Below are positions 27,872 to 39,829 of a stretch of 64,000 nt of DNA, piece after piece. Every line of letters starts with the position of its first letter. The first letter of the stretch is position 1. The notes beneath the pieces were generated by a model that saw only the letters and a program-made list of their open reading frames with translations, searched no databases and was not told the DNA's origin. A program made the position numbers and the translations under genes. Source of the stretch: Candidatus Ichthyocystis sparus (GTDB lineage Bacteria > Pseudomonadota > Gammaproteobacteria > Burkholderiales > 2013Ark19i); NCBI RefSeq assembly GCF_900078745.1, contig NZ_FKII01000046.1, positions 21,676 through 85,675 on the forward strand. Reading direction: 5' to 3'.

Positions 27872-29287
27872 CTACTTGGGTCTAAAAATTACATTTAGAC
27901 TTTTTGAGGGCAACATACTACCTAAAACCATACCAAGAGCGCTTCCAGATACTCCAACCAATACACCAGGAAATTCAGAAGGTGTGAAATTAGAAAGAGC
28001 CCAAAACACTATGCCAAGTATGACGCTGAATAAAACTCCTTTTATATTGGCTTTTTTCCAGTACAATCCAGCCACCATGGGCACTAGAACCAATACTAGG
28101 GTTACGCTGTACGCGTTTAGTATCTGTTGATAAATTGAGTCTGAAGATAAAATATCAACTGTGGTAACTCCCAGAGCAAATAAAACAACAACCGCCCTAG
28201 ATAGAAATAAGGCCTGCTCGTTAGTTATATCTTTAAATGGCCGGATAATGTTTTCAACTAAGGATACTGATGGTGCTAGCATAGATGCACTACCAGAAGT
28301 TAACAGACCAGAGAACAGGGCTCCAAAGAAACAAACTTTAACCGCAGTGGAACTGTATGTGAGTATATACATTGGTAGAACAAACTGGGGATCTTTTTGC
28401 ATCCAGTGGTTGGATATGTCTGGGTGAGATATCTTTACGGCATATGCAGTTAAAATAGGCACCATAGAGATAAGTAAGTACATTGCCCCACCAATTAAGT
28501 GCGACGACCTGACAGTTCTTTCATTCGTAGCACTGTTTATTCTTTGTAACAAGTCCTGTTGTGGCATAAGTCCGAGCATCATTATGGATAAATTGGAAAA
28601 TTGTGCTAATAGCGCACCCGCCGAAGTGTCTGGGAAGAAAGTAAATTTTCCCTGATTTATAGCTATTTCTACCAATGGAACAATGCCACCTAGTGGGGCG
28701 CTTACGGAATAAAACACCCAGAACAACCCTGATAGAACAGCGGCAGTTATTATATAGTTTGTTAGTGCTGCAGACCACATCCCGCCTAATATAGTGTAGG
28801 CTGTTATGACCAAACCGGATACAATAGCGGCAGAAGTTTTGCCAAAGGCTTCGCCAGTAAGAAGCTGTATGACTATTTGCGCTGCGTGAATAACACTTAC
28901 CGACCATCCCAGGTAAGATGCGATTATGGCTAGAGACAGTACTTGCTCAACTTGACGCCCAAAGCGCTTACGAAAATATTCACCTAGAGTTACTACTTTT
29001 TCCCTATATATTGTTTTTCCCAAAAAAAGTGCAACCAACCACAAGCACATTGTTGTTCCAAGAGGATCCCCGAATATTCCTGATATACCCTTATCAACAA
29101 ATATTGCAGGCGCACCTATAAGGGTGCCTCCACCTATCCAAGAACATACTACCACTGGTGCTAGAAGGTATACTGGCAGCTTGCCATCAGCTGATACAAA
29201 GTCTTCCAGTGTCTTAACATTGCTCGATGACACATAACTTAGTATGAGGATGAAGATAATAAAAACGGATATAAGACCTAATAACAT
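27872..29287 (-). CDS. Sodium:solute symporter family transporter (copy 2)
   Basis: 471 residues with about 13 membrane helices. Paralogue of the downstream gene: 'FVSADGKLPVYLLAPVVVC', 'CSWIGGGTLIGA' and 'MLGLMPQQDLLQRINSATNE' align with its counterparts. An ancestral duplication followed by divergence is likely. It is divergent from the acetoacetyl-CoA synthetase gene across a 262-bp gap. Uptake of a carboxylate linked to that enzyme is possible but only inferred from position. Confidence 0.85.
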   Translation of the reverse strand: MLLGLISVFIIFILILSYVSSSNVKTLEDFVSADGKLPVYLLAPVVVCSWIGGGTLIGAPAIFVDKGISGIFGDPLGTTMCLWLVALFLGKTIYREKVVTLGEYFRKRFGRQVEQVLSLAIIASYLGWSVSVIHAAQIVIQLLTGEAFGKTSAAIVSGLVITAYTILGGMWSAALTNYIITAAVLSGLFWVFYSVSAPLGGIVPLVEIAINQGKFTFFPDTSAGALLAQFSNLSIMMLGLMPQQDLLQRINSATNERTVRSSHLIGGAMYLLISMVPILTAYAVKISHPDISNHWMQKDPQFVLPMYILTYSSTAVKVCFFGALFSGLLTSGSASMLAPSVSLVENIIRPFKDITNEQALFLSRAVVVLFALGVTTVDILSSDSIYQQILNAYSVTLVLVLVPMVAGLYWKKANIKGVLFSVILGIVFWALSNFTPSEFPGVLVGVSGSALGMVLGSMLPSKSLNVIFRPK

Positions 29288-29549
29288 GGGATATTGCCTT
29301 CCAGCATACTTGCACTCTATTGGATCAATAATTCAATAATTTTTTTTTTTTGACAAGATGGTTTTTCTATTCGGATAAGTATTGTTGGTATTATGTTGAA
29401 TACTGATTAAATGCTATTGCATGATAAAGCGGCGTGGTTTCTAATTTGAGACCAGTAATGGGTTTTTAGTTACTATTTATTTTTGTAGTATCTCATAGGT
29501 ACTAAGAATTGATGTTTTTGTTGAGATGATTTTTTAGTGAGTGGTGATT
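29288..29549. promoter_or_regulatory. Divergent promoter region, symporters / acetoacetyl-CoA synthetase
   Basis: Non-coding 262 bp between divergent genes, so it should hold promoters in both directions. A run of eleven T ends in TTGACA (29350-29355), a perfect -35 for the plus strand. The hexamer 17 nt downstream (GGATAA) is a poor -10, so I leave the promoter unassigned. Confidence 0.4.
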
Positions 29550-31553
29550 ATGAAAAAGAGGTCTGTCCCATCAAAAATGCTTCAAAAGCCATTATGGGTT
29601 CCTACGCAAGAGCAAATTGAATCCGCTCAGATTACTCAATTTGCCAGGTACGCTATTGAAAAAAATGGGCTCAATATTAATAATTGGCCTGATTTTTATC
29701 AGTGGAGTATTGATAAAACTGATGATTTTTGGTGCTCTGTGTGGGATTTTTTCCAAATCATGGCGGCTCAACGGGGAGAAGAAATTACTCGTGGTGACCC
29801 TAATAGTTTCTCGGTAAAGTGGTTTCCAGGAGCTCAGCTTAATTATGCGCAAAATCTGTTGTATAGGGCTGATTGTAGTGATGAAGATACGGCAATTGGT
29901 TTCTACTCCGAAAGCGGAGAAAAGGTTTTAATGTCTTGGGGAAGCTTGCGTGAGCAGGTTAGGGTTTGTGCTTCTTCAATGCGCGCTGCTGGTATTGGTA
30001 GAGGGGACGTCGTAGTAGCAGTATTGACGGCACGTCCTGAAGCTGTTGTTATATTTTTGGCTGCATCTAGCATTGGTGCTATCTGGTGTGCATGTTCGCC
30101 GGAATTTGGTGCCAAGGCCATATTGGACCGCTTTTCCCAGGTTTCTCCTAGGATAATTTTTCTGATGGATGGTTACCATTACAATGGTAAAGACTATGAC
30201 TGTTCAGAGAAAAATAGCCAAATTCTAAATGGATTATCTTCTGTAGAAACAGTCGTTTCCATAAAGACAGCGTTTTCTGAGCATAATGATAGTTTAGTTT
30301 CATTGACTGGTGCTGTAGATTGGTCAGAATGGATTACTTCTAATTTAGATGATCCCATATTTTTTGAGCAGCTCCCCTTTGATCATCCTTTGCTCATAGT
30401 ATTTACCTCAGGTACTACCGGCAGTCCTAAATGTATTGTTCATTCTTCTGGCGGAGTGTTGCTTCAGCATTTAAAGGAACACGCTCTTCACAGTGATATT
30501 GTTAAGGGATCGAGATTTTTCTACTATGCAACTTGTAGCTGGATGATGTGGAATTGGCTAGTAGGCGGATTGGCTGTCGGTGCCACTATTTACAGCTACG
30601 ATGGGTACCCGTTTGCTGAAAAAAATAGGGTTTTATTTCGCTTAGTTACTGAAGAAAAGATAACTCACCTAGGTTTGTCTGCTAAGTGGATCCACTACTG
30701 TCTCTCTGAGAATATTAAGCCTCTTAAAAAGCATGATTTGTCATCTGTTAGGTTTATTTTTTCCACAGGCTCAGTACTTAGTCCCGAAGGATTTGGGTAT
30801 GTGTACGAAAATTTCAAGAAAGATCTGTGTTTAGCTTCAATATCTGGTGGGACTGACATATTGTCCTGCTTTGTGCTTGGCAATCCAATTTTGCCTGTTT
30901 TTGCTGGAGAAATTCAGTGTGCTGGACTAGGAATGTCAGTACAAGTTTTTGATAAAGCAGACCTTCCTTGTATTGGTATACCAGGGGAACTGGTTTGTAC
31001 TAAGCCTTTTCCATCAATGCCAATTAAGTTTTGGAATGATGATGAAAAAGGTACCAGATATAACAGGGCTTATTTTGAGCGTTATCCAGGTTCTTGGTTT
31101 CATGGCGATTACTGTCAAAAAACCGAGCGCTCAACGTTTATTATCCTTGGACGCTCAGATGCAACTTTGAACCCTGGTGGAATCAGGATAGGAACTGCTG
31201 AGATTTACAATGCTTTGCGAAATTTTTCCTTTATACGTGGTAGTGTCGCTATTGGTCAGCCATGGGAAGGTGACGAGAGGATAATTTTGTTTGTTGCTTT
31301 GGAAGAAGGAGTCGATTTAGATGGTGATTTGTCTTCCAAGATCCGTAATTATTTGGCCACTCATGTTTCTCCCAGACATGTTCCATCCAAGATCTTGTCT
31401 GTACCTGATTTGCCAAGAACGCACAATGCCAAGTTGGCGGAGTTGTCTGTTCGCGCCACTGTGTTGGGTCATGAAGTATCCAATGCGGACGCATTAGACA
31501 ATCCGGATGTTCTTGAGTTTTTCAAGGATAGAGAGGAGTTAACTACTGAATGA
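29550..31553 (+). CDS. Acetoacetyl-CoA synthetase (acetoacetate-CoA ligase)
   Basis: ATP-dependent activation of acetoacetate to acetoacetyl-CoA, letting the cell use ketone bodies or recycle polyhydroxybutyrate products. ATG 29550 (MKKRSVPSK) is preferred to GTG 29541. About 667 residues, the length of this family rather than of the shorter acyl-CoA ligases. The N-terminal cap has 'VWDFFQIMAAQRG' and 'WFPGAQLNYAQNLL', typical of AACS. The AMP-binding P-loop 'FTSGTTGSPK' lies near 285, and the hinge and C-terminal domain ('GRSDATLNPGGIRIG') near 530. It is divergent from two sodium symporters. Confidence 0.9.
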   Translation: MKKRSVPSKMLQKPLWVPTQEQIESAQITQFARYAIEKNGLNINNWPDFYQWSIDKTDDFWCSVWDFFQIMAAQRGEEITRGDPNSFSVKWFPGAQLNYAQNLLYRADCSDEDTAIGFYSESGEKVLMSWGSLREQVRVCASSMRAAGIGRGDVVVAVLTARPEAVVIFLAASSIGAIWCACSPEFGAKAILDRFSQVSPRIIFLMDGYHYNGKDYDCSEKNSQILNGLSSVETVVSIKTAFSEHNDSLVSLTGAVDWSEWITSNLDDPIFFEQLPFDHPLLIVFTSGTTGSPKCIVHSSGGVLLQHLKEHALHSDIVKGSRFFYYATCSWMMWNWLVGGLAVGATIYSYDGYPFAEKNRVLFRLVTEEKITHLGLSAKWIHYCLSENIKPLKKHDLSSVRFIFSTGSVLSPEGFGYVYENFKKDLCLASISGGTDILSCFVLGNPILPVFAGEIQCAGLGMSVQVFDKADLPCIGIPGELVCTKPFPSMPIKFWNDDEKGTRYNRAYFERYPGSWFHGDYCQKTERSTFIILGRSDATLNPGGIRIGTAEIYNALRNFSFIRGSVAIGQPWEGDERIILFVALEEGVDLDGDLSSKIRNYLATHVSPRHVPSKILSVPDLPRTHNAKLAELSVRATVLGHEVSNADALDNPDVLEFFKDREELTTE

Positions 31554-31587
31554 GTACTAAGTTAGTAACAATAGAATATACGTTTTT

Positions 31588-31619
31588 CCTAGATTGGTGG
31601 ATTTGTGACCTAATCTAGG
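31588..31619 (+). promoter_or_regulatory. Inverted repeat between acetoacetyl-CoA synthetase and smc
   Basis: CCTAGATT-GGT pairs with ACC-T-AATCTAGG (8 + 3 bp, one bulge) around a 9-nt loop. It lies 34 bp after the upstream stop and 37 bp before the smc start. Only TTT follows, so it is at best a weak terminator; a regulator-binding palindrome is equally possible. Confidence 0.4.
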
Positions 31620-31655
31620 TTTGTGTTTACGGCCTGTATGTGTGTGAGGGGGATT

Positions 31656-34600
31656 GTGTATTTAAAAAGTATTAAGATGTCTGGTTTTAAGACATTCTTG
31701 GATCCTACTCTTATTGTTACAACATGTCGTTTGGTAGGTATCGTTGGGCCCAATGGTTGTGGAAAATCAAATGTTATTGATGCTGTACGTTGGGTACTAG
31801 GTGAATCCAGAGCGTCTGCTTTGCGTGGTCAGGGGTCTCAGGATGTTATTTTTTGTGGTTCTCAATCCCGTAAGGCAGTATCTAGAGCCAGTGTAGAGTT
31901 GATATTTGATAATAATTCTGGTAGCTTTCCCGGTCGCTGGAGTGGTCATGCAGAGATTTCCATAAAGCGAGTCATAACTCGCTCTGGTGATTCTGTGTAT
32001 TCCATGAACGGGCAGACTGTTCGCCGCCGTGATGTCGTGGACGCGTTTTTAGGTACCGGCGTTGGTGCCTATGCGATCATAGAACAGGGTATGGTTTCCC
32101 GCCTCATAGAATCTAAGCCCGCTGAAGTTCGTCTATTTATTGAAGAAGCCGCAGGAGTGTCACGTTACCGTGAACGTCGTAGGGAAACTGAATCACGCTT
32201 AGTTGCTTCGATGGAGAATTTACAGCGGGTAGAAGACATTCGCTCTGAATTGCTTCGTACTTTGACAGTGCTAGAAGGTGAAGCTAAGGTTGCTAGTGAA
32301 TACAAATGTCTCAATGATCGGCTGGATTATCTTAATTACTGGGTATGGGGATATAGAAAAATAAAATTAGAGTCCGATCGTAATAAAGTTCAACAGTCGT
32401 TGAAAGAAACAGAAAGTTTAGTTGCCAATGAAGATACGTTATTGTCAAAATCAGAGCTAGAGTTGTCTGAAATTAAAGCTGAGCAAGTTAAAATCTCCCT
32501 TAAAATAGATAACGCCCGGGAAATTATTTTTGAGAAAGGGAAAATTCTTACCAAAATTGAGTCAGAGAAAAAATATTTGCAAGAAAAGAAGAATGATCTT
32601 TGTGTACATAAGGAATCTATTCAAAAGAAGATTGATTCCACGGTAGAACGTCTTGAGGAAATAAAAGGCAGTTTGTTAGATGCTTCTAAGAATTTGGAAG
32701 TAAGCCAGGTGCATTACGATGAGATACTTTCTAAACATGATAATATCAATAATGAGTTGCAAGAGGCTGAGAGAGATTATAATGCTTCTGACTCCCAGTT
32801 TAGACTACTTGAGAACAAGTATCTCCAATTAACCCAGAAATTGGCTTTGCATGAAACTGAGAAAAGTTCAGCTCAATGTCAAATTGATGATTGGTCACAG
32901 CGTCTTATAGAATCAGAAGAGATGCTATCTAGTTTGCAAGTTTTAGATAATTCTGATCTTGACTCCATTGTGCAGAAGAAGCAGCAACATGAACATACTT
33001 TGTCCTCGTTGTCAGAGGAAATAGATAAAAAACTTGCACAAGTTGATAATATTAAACTTGAGCGTAGTGAGGTAATACGATCACAACATGAAATTCAAAA
33101 TAGGACTATTGCTGTTCAGGCTCGATGTGAACTACTGGAGGATCAACAATCTACAGACACGGATGATTTTTACTTAAGCAAATGGTTAGGAGATAATACT
33201 GTTCGTCCTATATGGCAGTTCTTGAAAATAGAAAAAGGATGGCAAAAAGCAGTTGAAGTGGTTTTGGATTATCGCTTGCAAGCTGGATTTTTTGCAAATA
33301 ATGATTATTTGCTTAGCTGTCTTGAAAATAGGCCTACCTCTCGTGCTACTGTCTTTTGTGACACTAATGTAGATATACCTGTTTGTCCCAATAGTTTGAT
33401 AAATAAGGTAGAGATTATTGATCATAGATTTAAAGGAGCGCTCATTGATTGGTTGGCAGATGTTATTTGCGCTGATAATTTTTGTGAATTGATAGATAAA
33501 AAAAAAGATTTGGAACATAATCAGATATTGGTTACTCCAGAAGGCGATATTGCTACAGCAACTATGATTTCTTTTTATGCTAATTCATCTAATGGTGTTT
33601 TAGTTAGGCAATTGGAGATAGATGAGTTGCAAAGTGAAATTGCCAAGAATAATAATATGTTAAAAAAATACAGCTTAGATATTGAGCGCCATGATAAATG
33701 TATTAATGATTCTAATATAGATATCGATAATTTGCGGAATAAAAAAGATGTGATTTCTAAGTTGATCTATGATTGCGAATTGAGCATAATAAAGTGTGAA
33801 GAGCAAATTAAGTCTTATAATGACAGGAAGGCGCAGTTTAATCGTGTGCGAGATGAAGCAAAAAATAAAATGGAGCATTGGAGTACAGTACACGATAACT
33901 TAGTGCAGCTTATTTCTGATAAGGAAGATGAGCGGGCAGTTATTTATGCAGAAAAAGTTAAGGTTGGAAACACTGCTAATTCTTTGCGAGAACGTTTTGA
34001 GAAGGTAAAAAAAGATTACAAAGATGTATATCAGGAAAAGCAGAAAAGATATCTTCGAGTAATGGAATATAAGCAAATGGAAAAGCATCTAATTGATCTT
34101 AGGAAAGAGTTTTCATTGATACAAGAGGCTAATGAAAGGGAGTATGTACATTGCTGTGAAGAATTATCAGCTTGTATACTAGAGCAGGAAAATGAAGATG
34201 ATAGTGAGGCTGCTATAGCCGAAAAGTTAAAGGCTGAATCTGAATTGGCCGCGGTGGAGGATGATAACGCTCGTGTGCAAATATTATTGAGCAAGCATGA
34301 AGAGAAAATACGTTCCTGTAGAAAGCGTAAGGAAAATAACCAATCAATGCTAACTAAGGAACAATTAAAATACGAGCGATTACATATTCAGTATTCCCAG
34401 TTAATGGAAAATAGAAAAGATCATTGGGAGTATGATTCGGATGAAATTTTATCTTGGTTTGCTAGTTGTTCATTTGATGATGTGTCAGATGAGATAAATC
34501 AGAAGAAAATTGAGATAGGGAAATTAGGAACTGTTAATTTAGGTGCTTGTGCCAAGTGGGAAGAGGAAAATAAACGGCATGATTTTTTGCAAAACCAAAT

Positions 34601-35171
34601 TAATGATTTAACAGAAGCTATCAAAACTCTTAGAGATGCCATATCACAGATTGACGGTACCTCTCGCCAGAGACTGCAAGAAACTTTTGCTAAGGTTAAT
34701 GAAAACCTGCTGCAGATTTTTCCACGTCTTTTTGGAGGTGGAGAGGCGCGTTTTGTTCTACTAGATGACGATATTTTAGTATCTGGTATGGATATAGTTG
34801 CACGTCCACCGGGCAAAAAAAATAGTAGCATTTATTTGTTGTCGGGAGGAGAGAAGGCCCTTACGGGATTAAGTGTTATCCTGTCACTATTTCAGCTGAA
34901 TCCAGCTCCGTTTTGTCTCCTAGATGAGGTTGATGCCCCCCTAGATGAGGCTAATACTATTCGTCTAGGTAAATTAATCCAAGATATGGCTCTAGAAACT
35001 CAGTTCATATTTGTTACGCACAGTAAGGTATTTATGGAAATAGCCCAACAGCTTGTAGGTGTCACTATGCAAGAGTCAGGCATTTCACGTATAGTCGAGG
35101 TTGGATTAAGGGACACAGTTAATGTTGTTGATCAGGTAGAAAAAAATCAAGAAAGTGAGCTTATTCACTAA
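31656..35171 (+). CDS. smc: Chromosome partition protein SMC
   Basis: ATPase that organises and compacts the chromosome with ScpA/ScpB. Start GTG 31656 gives 'VYLKSIKMSGFKTF', the family N-terminus, with GAGGGGG just upstream; the frame extends 11 codons further but without family sequence. About 1,171 residues. Walker A 'GPNGCGKS' lies near 32. Long coiled coils flank a hinge domain (about 500-640). The ABC signature 'LSGGEKALTGLS' lies near 1063 and Walker B 'CLLDEVDAPLDE' near 1088. First gene of the smc-zipA-ligA block. Confidence 0.95.
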   Translation: MYLKSIKMSGFKTFLDPTLIVTTCRLVGIVGPNGCGKSNVIDAVRWVLGESRASALRGQGSQDVIFCGSQSRKAVSRASVELIFDNNSGSFPGRWSGHAEISIKRVITRSGDSVYSMNGQTVRRRDVVDAFLGTGVGAYAIIEQGMVSRLIESKPAEVRLFIEEAAGVSRYRERRRETESRLVASMENLQRVEDIRSELLRTLTVLEGEAKVASEYKCLNDRLDYLNYWVWGYRKIKLESDRNKVQQSLKETESLVANEDTLLSKSELELSEIKAEQVKISLKIDNAREIIFEKGKILTKIESEKKYLQEKKNDLCVHKESIQKKIDSTVERLEEIKGSLLDASKNLEVSQVHYDEILSKHDNINNELQEAERDYNASDSQFRLLENKYLQLTQKLALHETEKSSAQCQIDDWSQRLIESEEMLSSLQVLDNSDLDSIVQKKQQHEHTLSSLSEEIDKKLAQVDNIKLERSEVIRSQHEIQNRTIAVQARCELLEDQQSTDTDDFYLSKWLGDNTVRPIWQFLKIEKGWQKAVEVVLDYRLQAGFFANNDYLLSCLENRPTSRATVFCDTNVDIPVCPNSLINKVEIIDHRFKGALIDWLADVICADNFCELIDKKKDLEHNQILVTPEGDIATATMISFYANSSNGVLVRQLEIDELQSEIAKNNNMLKKYSLDIERHDKCINDSNIDIDNLRNKKDVISKLIYDCELSIIKCEEQIKSYNDRKAQFNRVRDEAKNKMEHWSTVHDNLVQLISDKEDERAVIYAEKVKVGNTANSLRERFEKVKKDYKDVYQEKQKRYLRVMEYKQMEKHLIDLRKEFSLIQEANEREYVHCCEELSACILEQENEDDSEAAIAEKLKAESELAAVEDDNARVQILLSKHEEKIRSCRKRKENNQSMLTKEQLKYERLHIQYSQLMENRKDHWEYDSDEILSWFASCSFDDVSDEINQKKIEIGKLGTVNLGACAKWEEENKRHDFLQNQINDLTEAIKTLRDAISQIDGTSRQRLQETFAKVNENLLQIFPRLFGGGEARFVLLDDDILVSGMDIVARPPGKKNSSIYLLSGGEKALTGLSVILSLFQLNPAPFCLLDEVDAPLDEANTIRLGKLIQDMALETQFIFVTHSKVFMEIAQQLVGVTMQESGISRIVEVGLRDTVNVVDQVEKNQESELIH

Positions 35172-35192
35172 GTTCATAGAATGGGAGATTCT

Positions 35193-36308
35193 ATGTTCCA
35201 TTGGTACACAGTTGTTTTTATGTTACCTGTTTTTCTAGTCGTACCAGGCACAGTTTATATGATTAAAAAAAAGCAGCGCAGGAGCATGGATTTACGATCG
35301 TTTGATAATGGTGCTGAAAATTTATCACCAAAATCGGAAAGTGTAGTTGATAATGGTACTATAGATGAAATTGATACGGCATCTGATTTTAATGTTCCTA
35401 TTCTTTGCGCTGATAATGATATGCATGGCTTTTCAACTTTACAAGAATCACTTCTAGATAATGGAATTTATCCCAACTGTTTATCTGATCAGGTTGATGA
35501 TATTTTAATTATTAATTTTGCAGAACCAGTAACGCATAAAGATTTTGCAGAATTTTACTCTAGAGTTTCTTCCATACCACAACTTAGGATTTTTTATTGG
35601 CACAATCTATCCGGTGTATGGCAGCCATTTAGAGTTTCTTTTGAAACCAAGAGGATGGTATTTTCATTGCAGTTATGTGATCGTCAGTCGTTGATTTCGG
35701 AAGATGTTATTCGCTACGTTCATGAACAAGCAGAGTCTTTTGCAAAATCACGTAACGCTGTTTTACATATTGACAGTGTAGCTGATGTTATGTCCAAGGC
35801 AAAAAAACTTAGCAAATTGGTATCCGAGGTTGATGCCTCTGTAGCCATTAATATAATTCCTAAGCGTATTAATTTCTTAGGGACAAAGATTAGATCGTTA
35901 TCTGAGGCCTCTGCGTGCTACTACAACAGTGAGTGGGGGTATTTTAGTCGTATTTCTACTAACGGTGTTGAACAATTCCGCCTTACTACACTAGATGGCT
36001 CACCCTTTGATTTGGATATGATGAAGCGCTTATCCTTCGGTGGAGTGTCTTTTTCTTTATATTTGCCTCACGTAGTTGATCCGTTCGATTCTTTTAATCA
36101 AATGTTGATTGTTGCTCGTCAGTTTGTAAAATCATTGGATGGGCAGATGGTCGATGATGAGCACCGTCCTTTGGTAGAAAAGCATTTTGATCTTATCCGT
36201 AATATGATAGAAAAATGGGTAAGTGATATGGAGGTTTTTAACTTAATCCCAGGAAAACATACGTCTCTTCGCGTTTTTTCAGAATCTTTGGTTGCAGATC
36301 ACGCATAG
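35193..36308 (+). CDS. zipA: Cell division protein ZipA-like
   Basis: Tethers FtsZ to the inner membrane. ATG 35193 is chosen because GGAGA lies 4 nt upstream; an in-frame ATG at 35181 has no ribosome site. About 371 residues. An N-terminal membrane helix (about 5-24) is followed by basic KKKQRR. A charged linker leads to a C-terminal domain of about 140 residues ('GVEQFRLTTLDGSPFDLDMM', 'VSFSLYLPHV') compatible with the ZipA FtsZ-binding fold. Sequence conservation in this family is low, so the position between smc and ligA is the main support. Confidence 0.75.
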   Translation: MFHWYTVVFMLPVFLVVPGTVYMIKKKQRRSMDLRSFDNGAENLSPKSESVVDNGTIDEIDTASDFNVPILCADNDMHGFSTLQESLLDNGIYPNCLSDQVDDILIINFAEPVTHKDFAEFYSRVSSIPQLRIFYWHNLSGVWQPFRVSFETKRMVFSLQLCDRQSLISEDVIRYVHEQAESFAKSRNAVLHIDSVADVMSKAKKLSKLVSEVDASVAINIIPKRINFLGTKIRSLSEASACYYNSEWGYFSRISTNGVEQFRLTTLDGSPFDLDMMKRLSFGGVSFSLYLPHVVDPFDSFNQMLIVARQFVKSLDGQMVDDEHRPLVEKHFDLIRNMIEKWVSDMEVFNLIPGKHTSLRVFSESLVADHA

Positions 36309-36314
36309 TCTTGA

Positions 36315-38378
<2,064 letters not shown>

Positions 38379-38388
38379 CGGGAGAGGT

Positions 38389-39009
38389 GTGGCAGAATCT
38401 GATCTTCCTCTTGGTGATAGGTTCCGTTGGGCTGAGGAGATATTTGTTCAGTCTAAGCTTCTCATGACTAAATTTCAAATTCAGGAAATCGTATCTGGGT
38501 TGTCTGCTCAGATTAGTCAAGATCTTGGTGTGCTGTATCCAGTCGTTTTAAGCATAATGAGAGGGTCTCTTATGTTTTCTGGCGATCTCATGCGTTGCCT
38601 GGGCTTTCCACTGGATTTTGATTATTTTGATGTATCCGTTTATCGCAACTCTACTTCTCCAGGTGATGTTAGGTGGAATTTAACTCCTAGGACCGTCCTT
38701 GACGGTCGTCATGTTTTGCTGATCGATGATATTTTGGATCATGGCGTGACGTTGCAAGCCGTTTGCGAATGGTTGTCTGAGCAAAACGTTAAAAGTATAC
38801 GTGTGGCAGTTTTGTGCGAAAGAAAAATAAACAACTGCGATCCTAAAATCAGAGCAGATTACATAGGTTTCAATATTCATGGCAGCTCCTTTGTTTTTGG
38901 GTATGGCATGGATATTTACGGTTTTTGGCGTAACCTGCCTGCACTTTACTCATATGATTCTTCTGCTGTTACGGTGAGCAAGGTGGAGAAGAGCAGTGAA
39001 TCTGGGTGA
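38389..39009 (+). CDS. hpt: Hypoxanthine-guanine phosphoribosyltransferase
   Basis: Purine salvage: converts hypoxanthine or guanine with PRPP to IMP or GMP. The start is GTG 38389 with GGAGAGG immediately upstream, 10 bp after ligA. About 206 residues. The PRPP loop is 'VLLIDDILDHGVTL' near 113. 'SIMRGSLMFSGDLM' corresponds to the flexible-loop region and 'RADYIGFNI' to the base-binding segment. The last bases overlap queF. For an intracellular bacterium, salvage of host purines would be useful; that is inference. Confidence 0.85.
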   Translation: MAESDLPLGDRFRWAEEIFVQSKLLMTKFQIQEIVSGLSAQISQDLGVLYPVVLSIMRGSLMFSGDLMRCLGFPLDFDYFDVSVYRNSTSPGDVRWNLTPRTVLDGRHVLLIDDILDHGVTLQAVCEWLSEQNVKSIRVAVLCERKINNCDPKIRADYIGFNIHGSSFVFGYGMDIYGFWRNLPALYSYDSSAVTVSKVEKSSESG

Positions 39010-39829
39010 TACCAAGCTTGGTAGGTTTGAATCTGTTCCCAACGAATACTCCCCAAATGTACTGGATCGAGTGCCTCGCTGTGCCTCCATAAGCCATAGT
39101 TCGTTTTTTTCTGGCTGTGATTATTGGTATGTACATGAATTATCATGGCTAGATCTAAACGGTTTTCCACTTCGCGGTGTTGCTACACTCGCTATTCCAT
39201 CTACTTCTACTTTTATGGTGGAGAGTAAATCTGCTAAGCTTTATTTTAACTCCTTTCGTTTTTTTGTGGTTGGGTCTCAAGTAGCGTTGGAAGAACTTAT
39301 AATTAAGGACTTTTCTTCTCTCCTGGGCTGTCCAATAGGATGCAAAATTAGCGATTTTCGTCATAATATTGGCACCCCTGATTGTGATTCTATTGGTTCG
39401 TGCTTGGATCATGACCCAATTGATAACATAAGTTACGATATCGATAGCTGCAGAAAGTACCTGAAGATTGATGAGGCGTCTCAATTTTGTAGCCTGAGGG
39501 TGCATACTAATTTGTTTCTAACCCACTGTCCCGTAACCTCACAACCGGATTTTGCAACCGCCGTGATTGATTATAGGGGGCTCTCATTTGATGTTAAAGG
39601 GCTGATGAAATACCTAATATCCTATAGGCATTCTAGAAACTTTAATGAGGTTTGTTGCGACCAGGTATTCAAGGATTTGCTAAACTCCTATTCTCCAGAG
39701 CATCTTGTGCTAGCCTTGTTCTACACTTCAAGGGGGGGGATAAGCATAACACCAGCTAGATATGGAGGAACCTCTGTAGACTCCTCCGTTCTATCCAATA
39801 TACTTGGGGGGAACATAATCACAATATAG
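38996..39829 (+). CDS. queF: NADPH-dependent 7-cyano-7-deazaguanine reductase
   Basis: Reduces preQ0 to preQ1 in queuosine tRNA modification. The GTG start at 38996 overlaps hpt by 14 nt. 277 residues, the long two-domain (YqcD/E. coli) form. The C-terminal half has the thioimide-forming Cys in 'HCPVTSQPDFA' near 178 and the following Asp. 'HSRNFNEVCCDQVFKDL' and 'YTSRGGISITPAR' are family-typical. The stop codon ends at the base next to the convergent ald stop, leaving no spacer. Confidence 0.88.
   Translation: MNLGDTKLGRFESVPNEYSPNVLDRVPRCASISHSSFFSGCDYWYVHELSWLDLNGFPLRGVATLAIPSTSTFMVESKSAKLYFNSFRFFVVGSQVALEELIIKDFSSLLGCPIGCKISDFRHNIGTPDCDSIGSCLDHDPIDNISYDIDSCRKYLKIDEASQFCSLRVHTNLFLTHCPVTSQPDFATAVIDYRGLSFDVKGLMKYLISYRHSRNFNEVCCDQVFKDLLNSYSPEHLVLALFYTSRGGISITPARYGGTSVDSSVLSNILGGNIITI

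Noticed and set aside
29350..29355. TTGACA as a promoter for acetoacetyl-CoA synthetase
   Set aside because: The hexamer at the right distance (GGATAA) is too poor to call; kept only as a note in the intergenic region.
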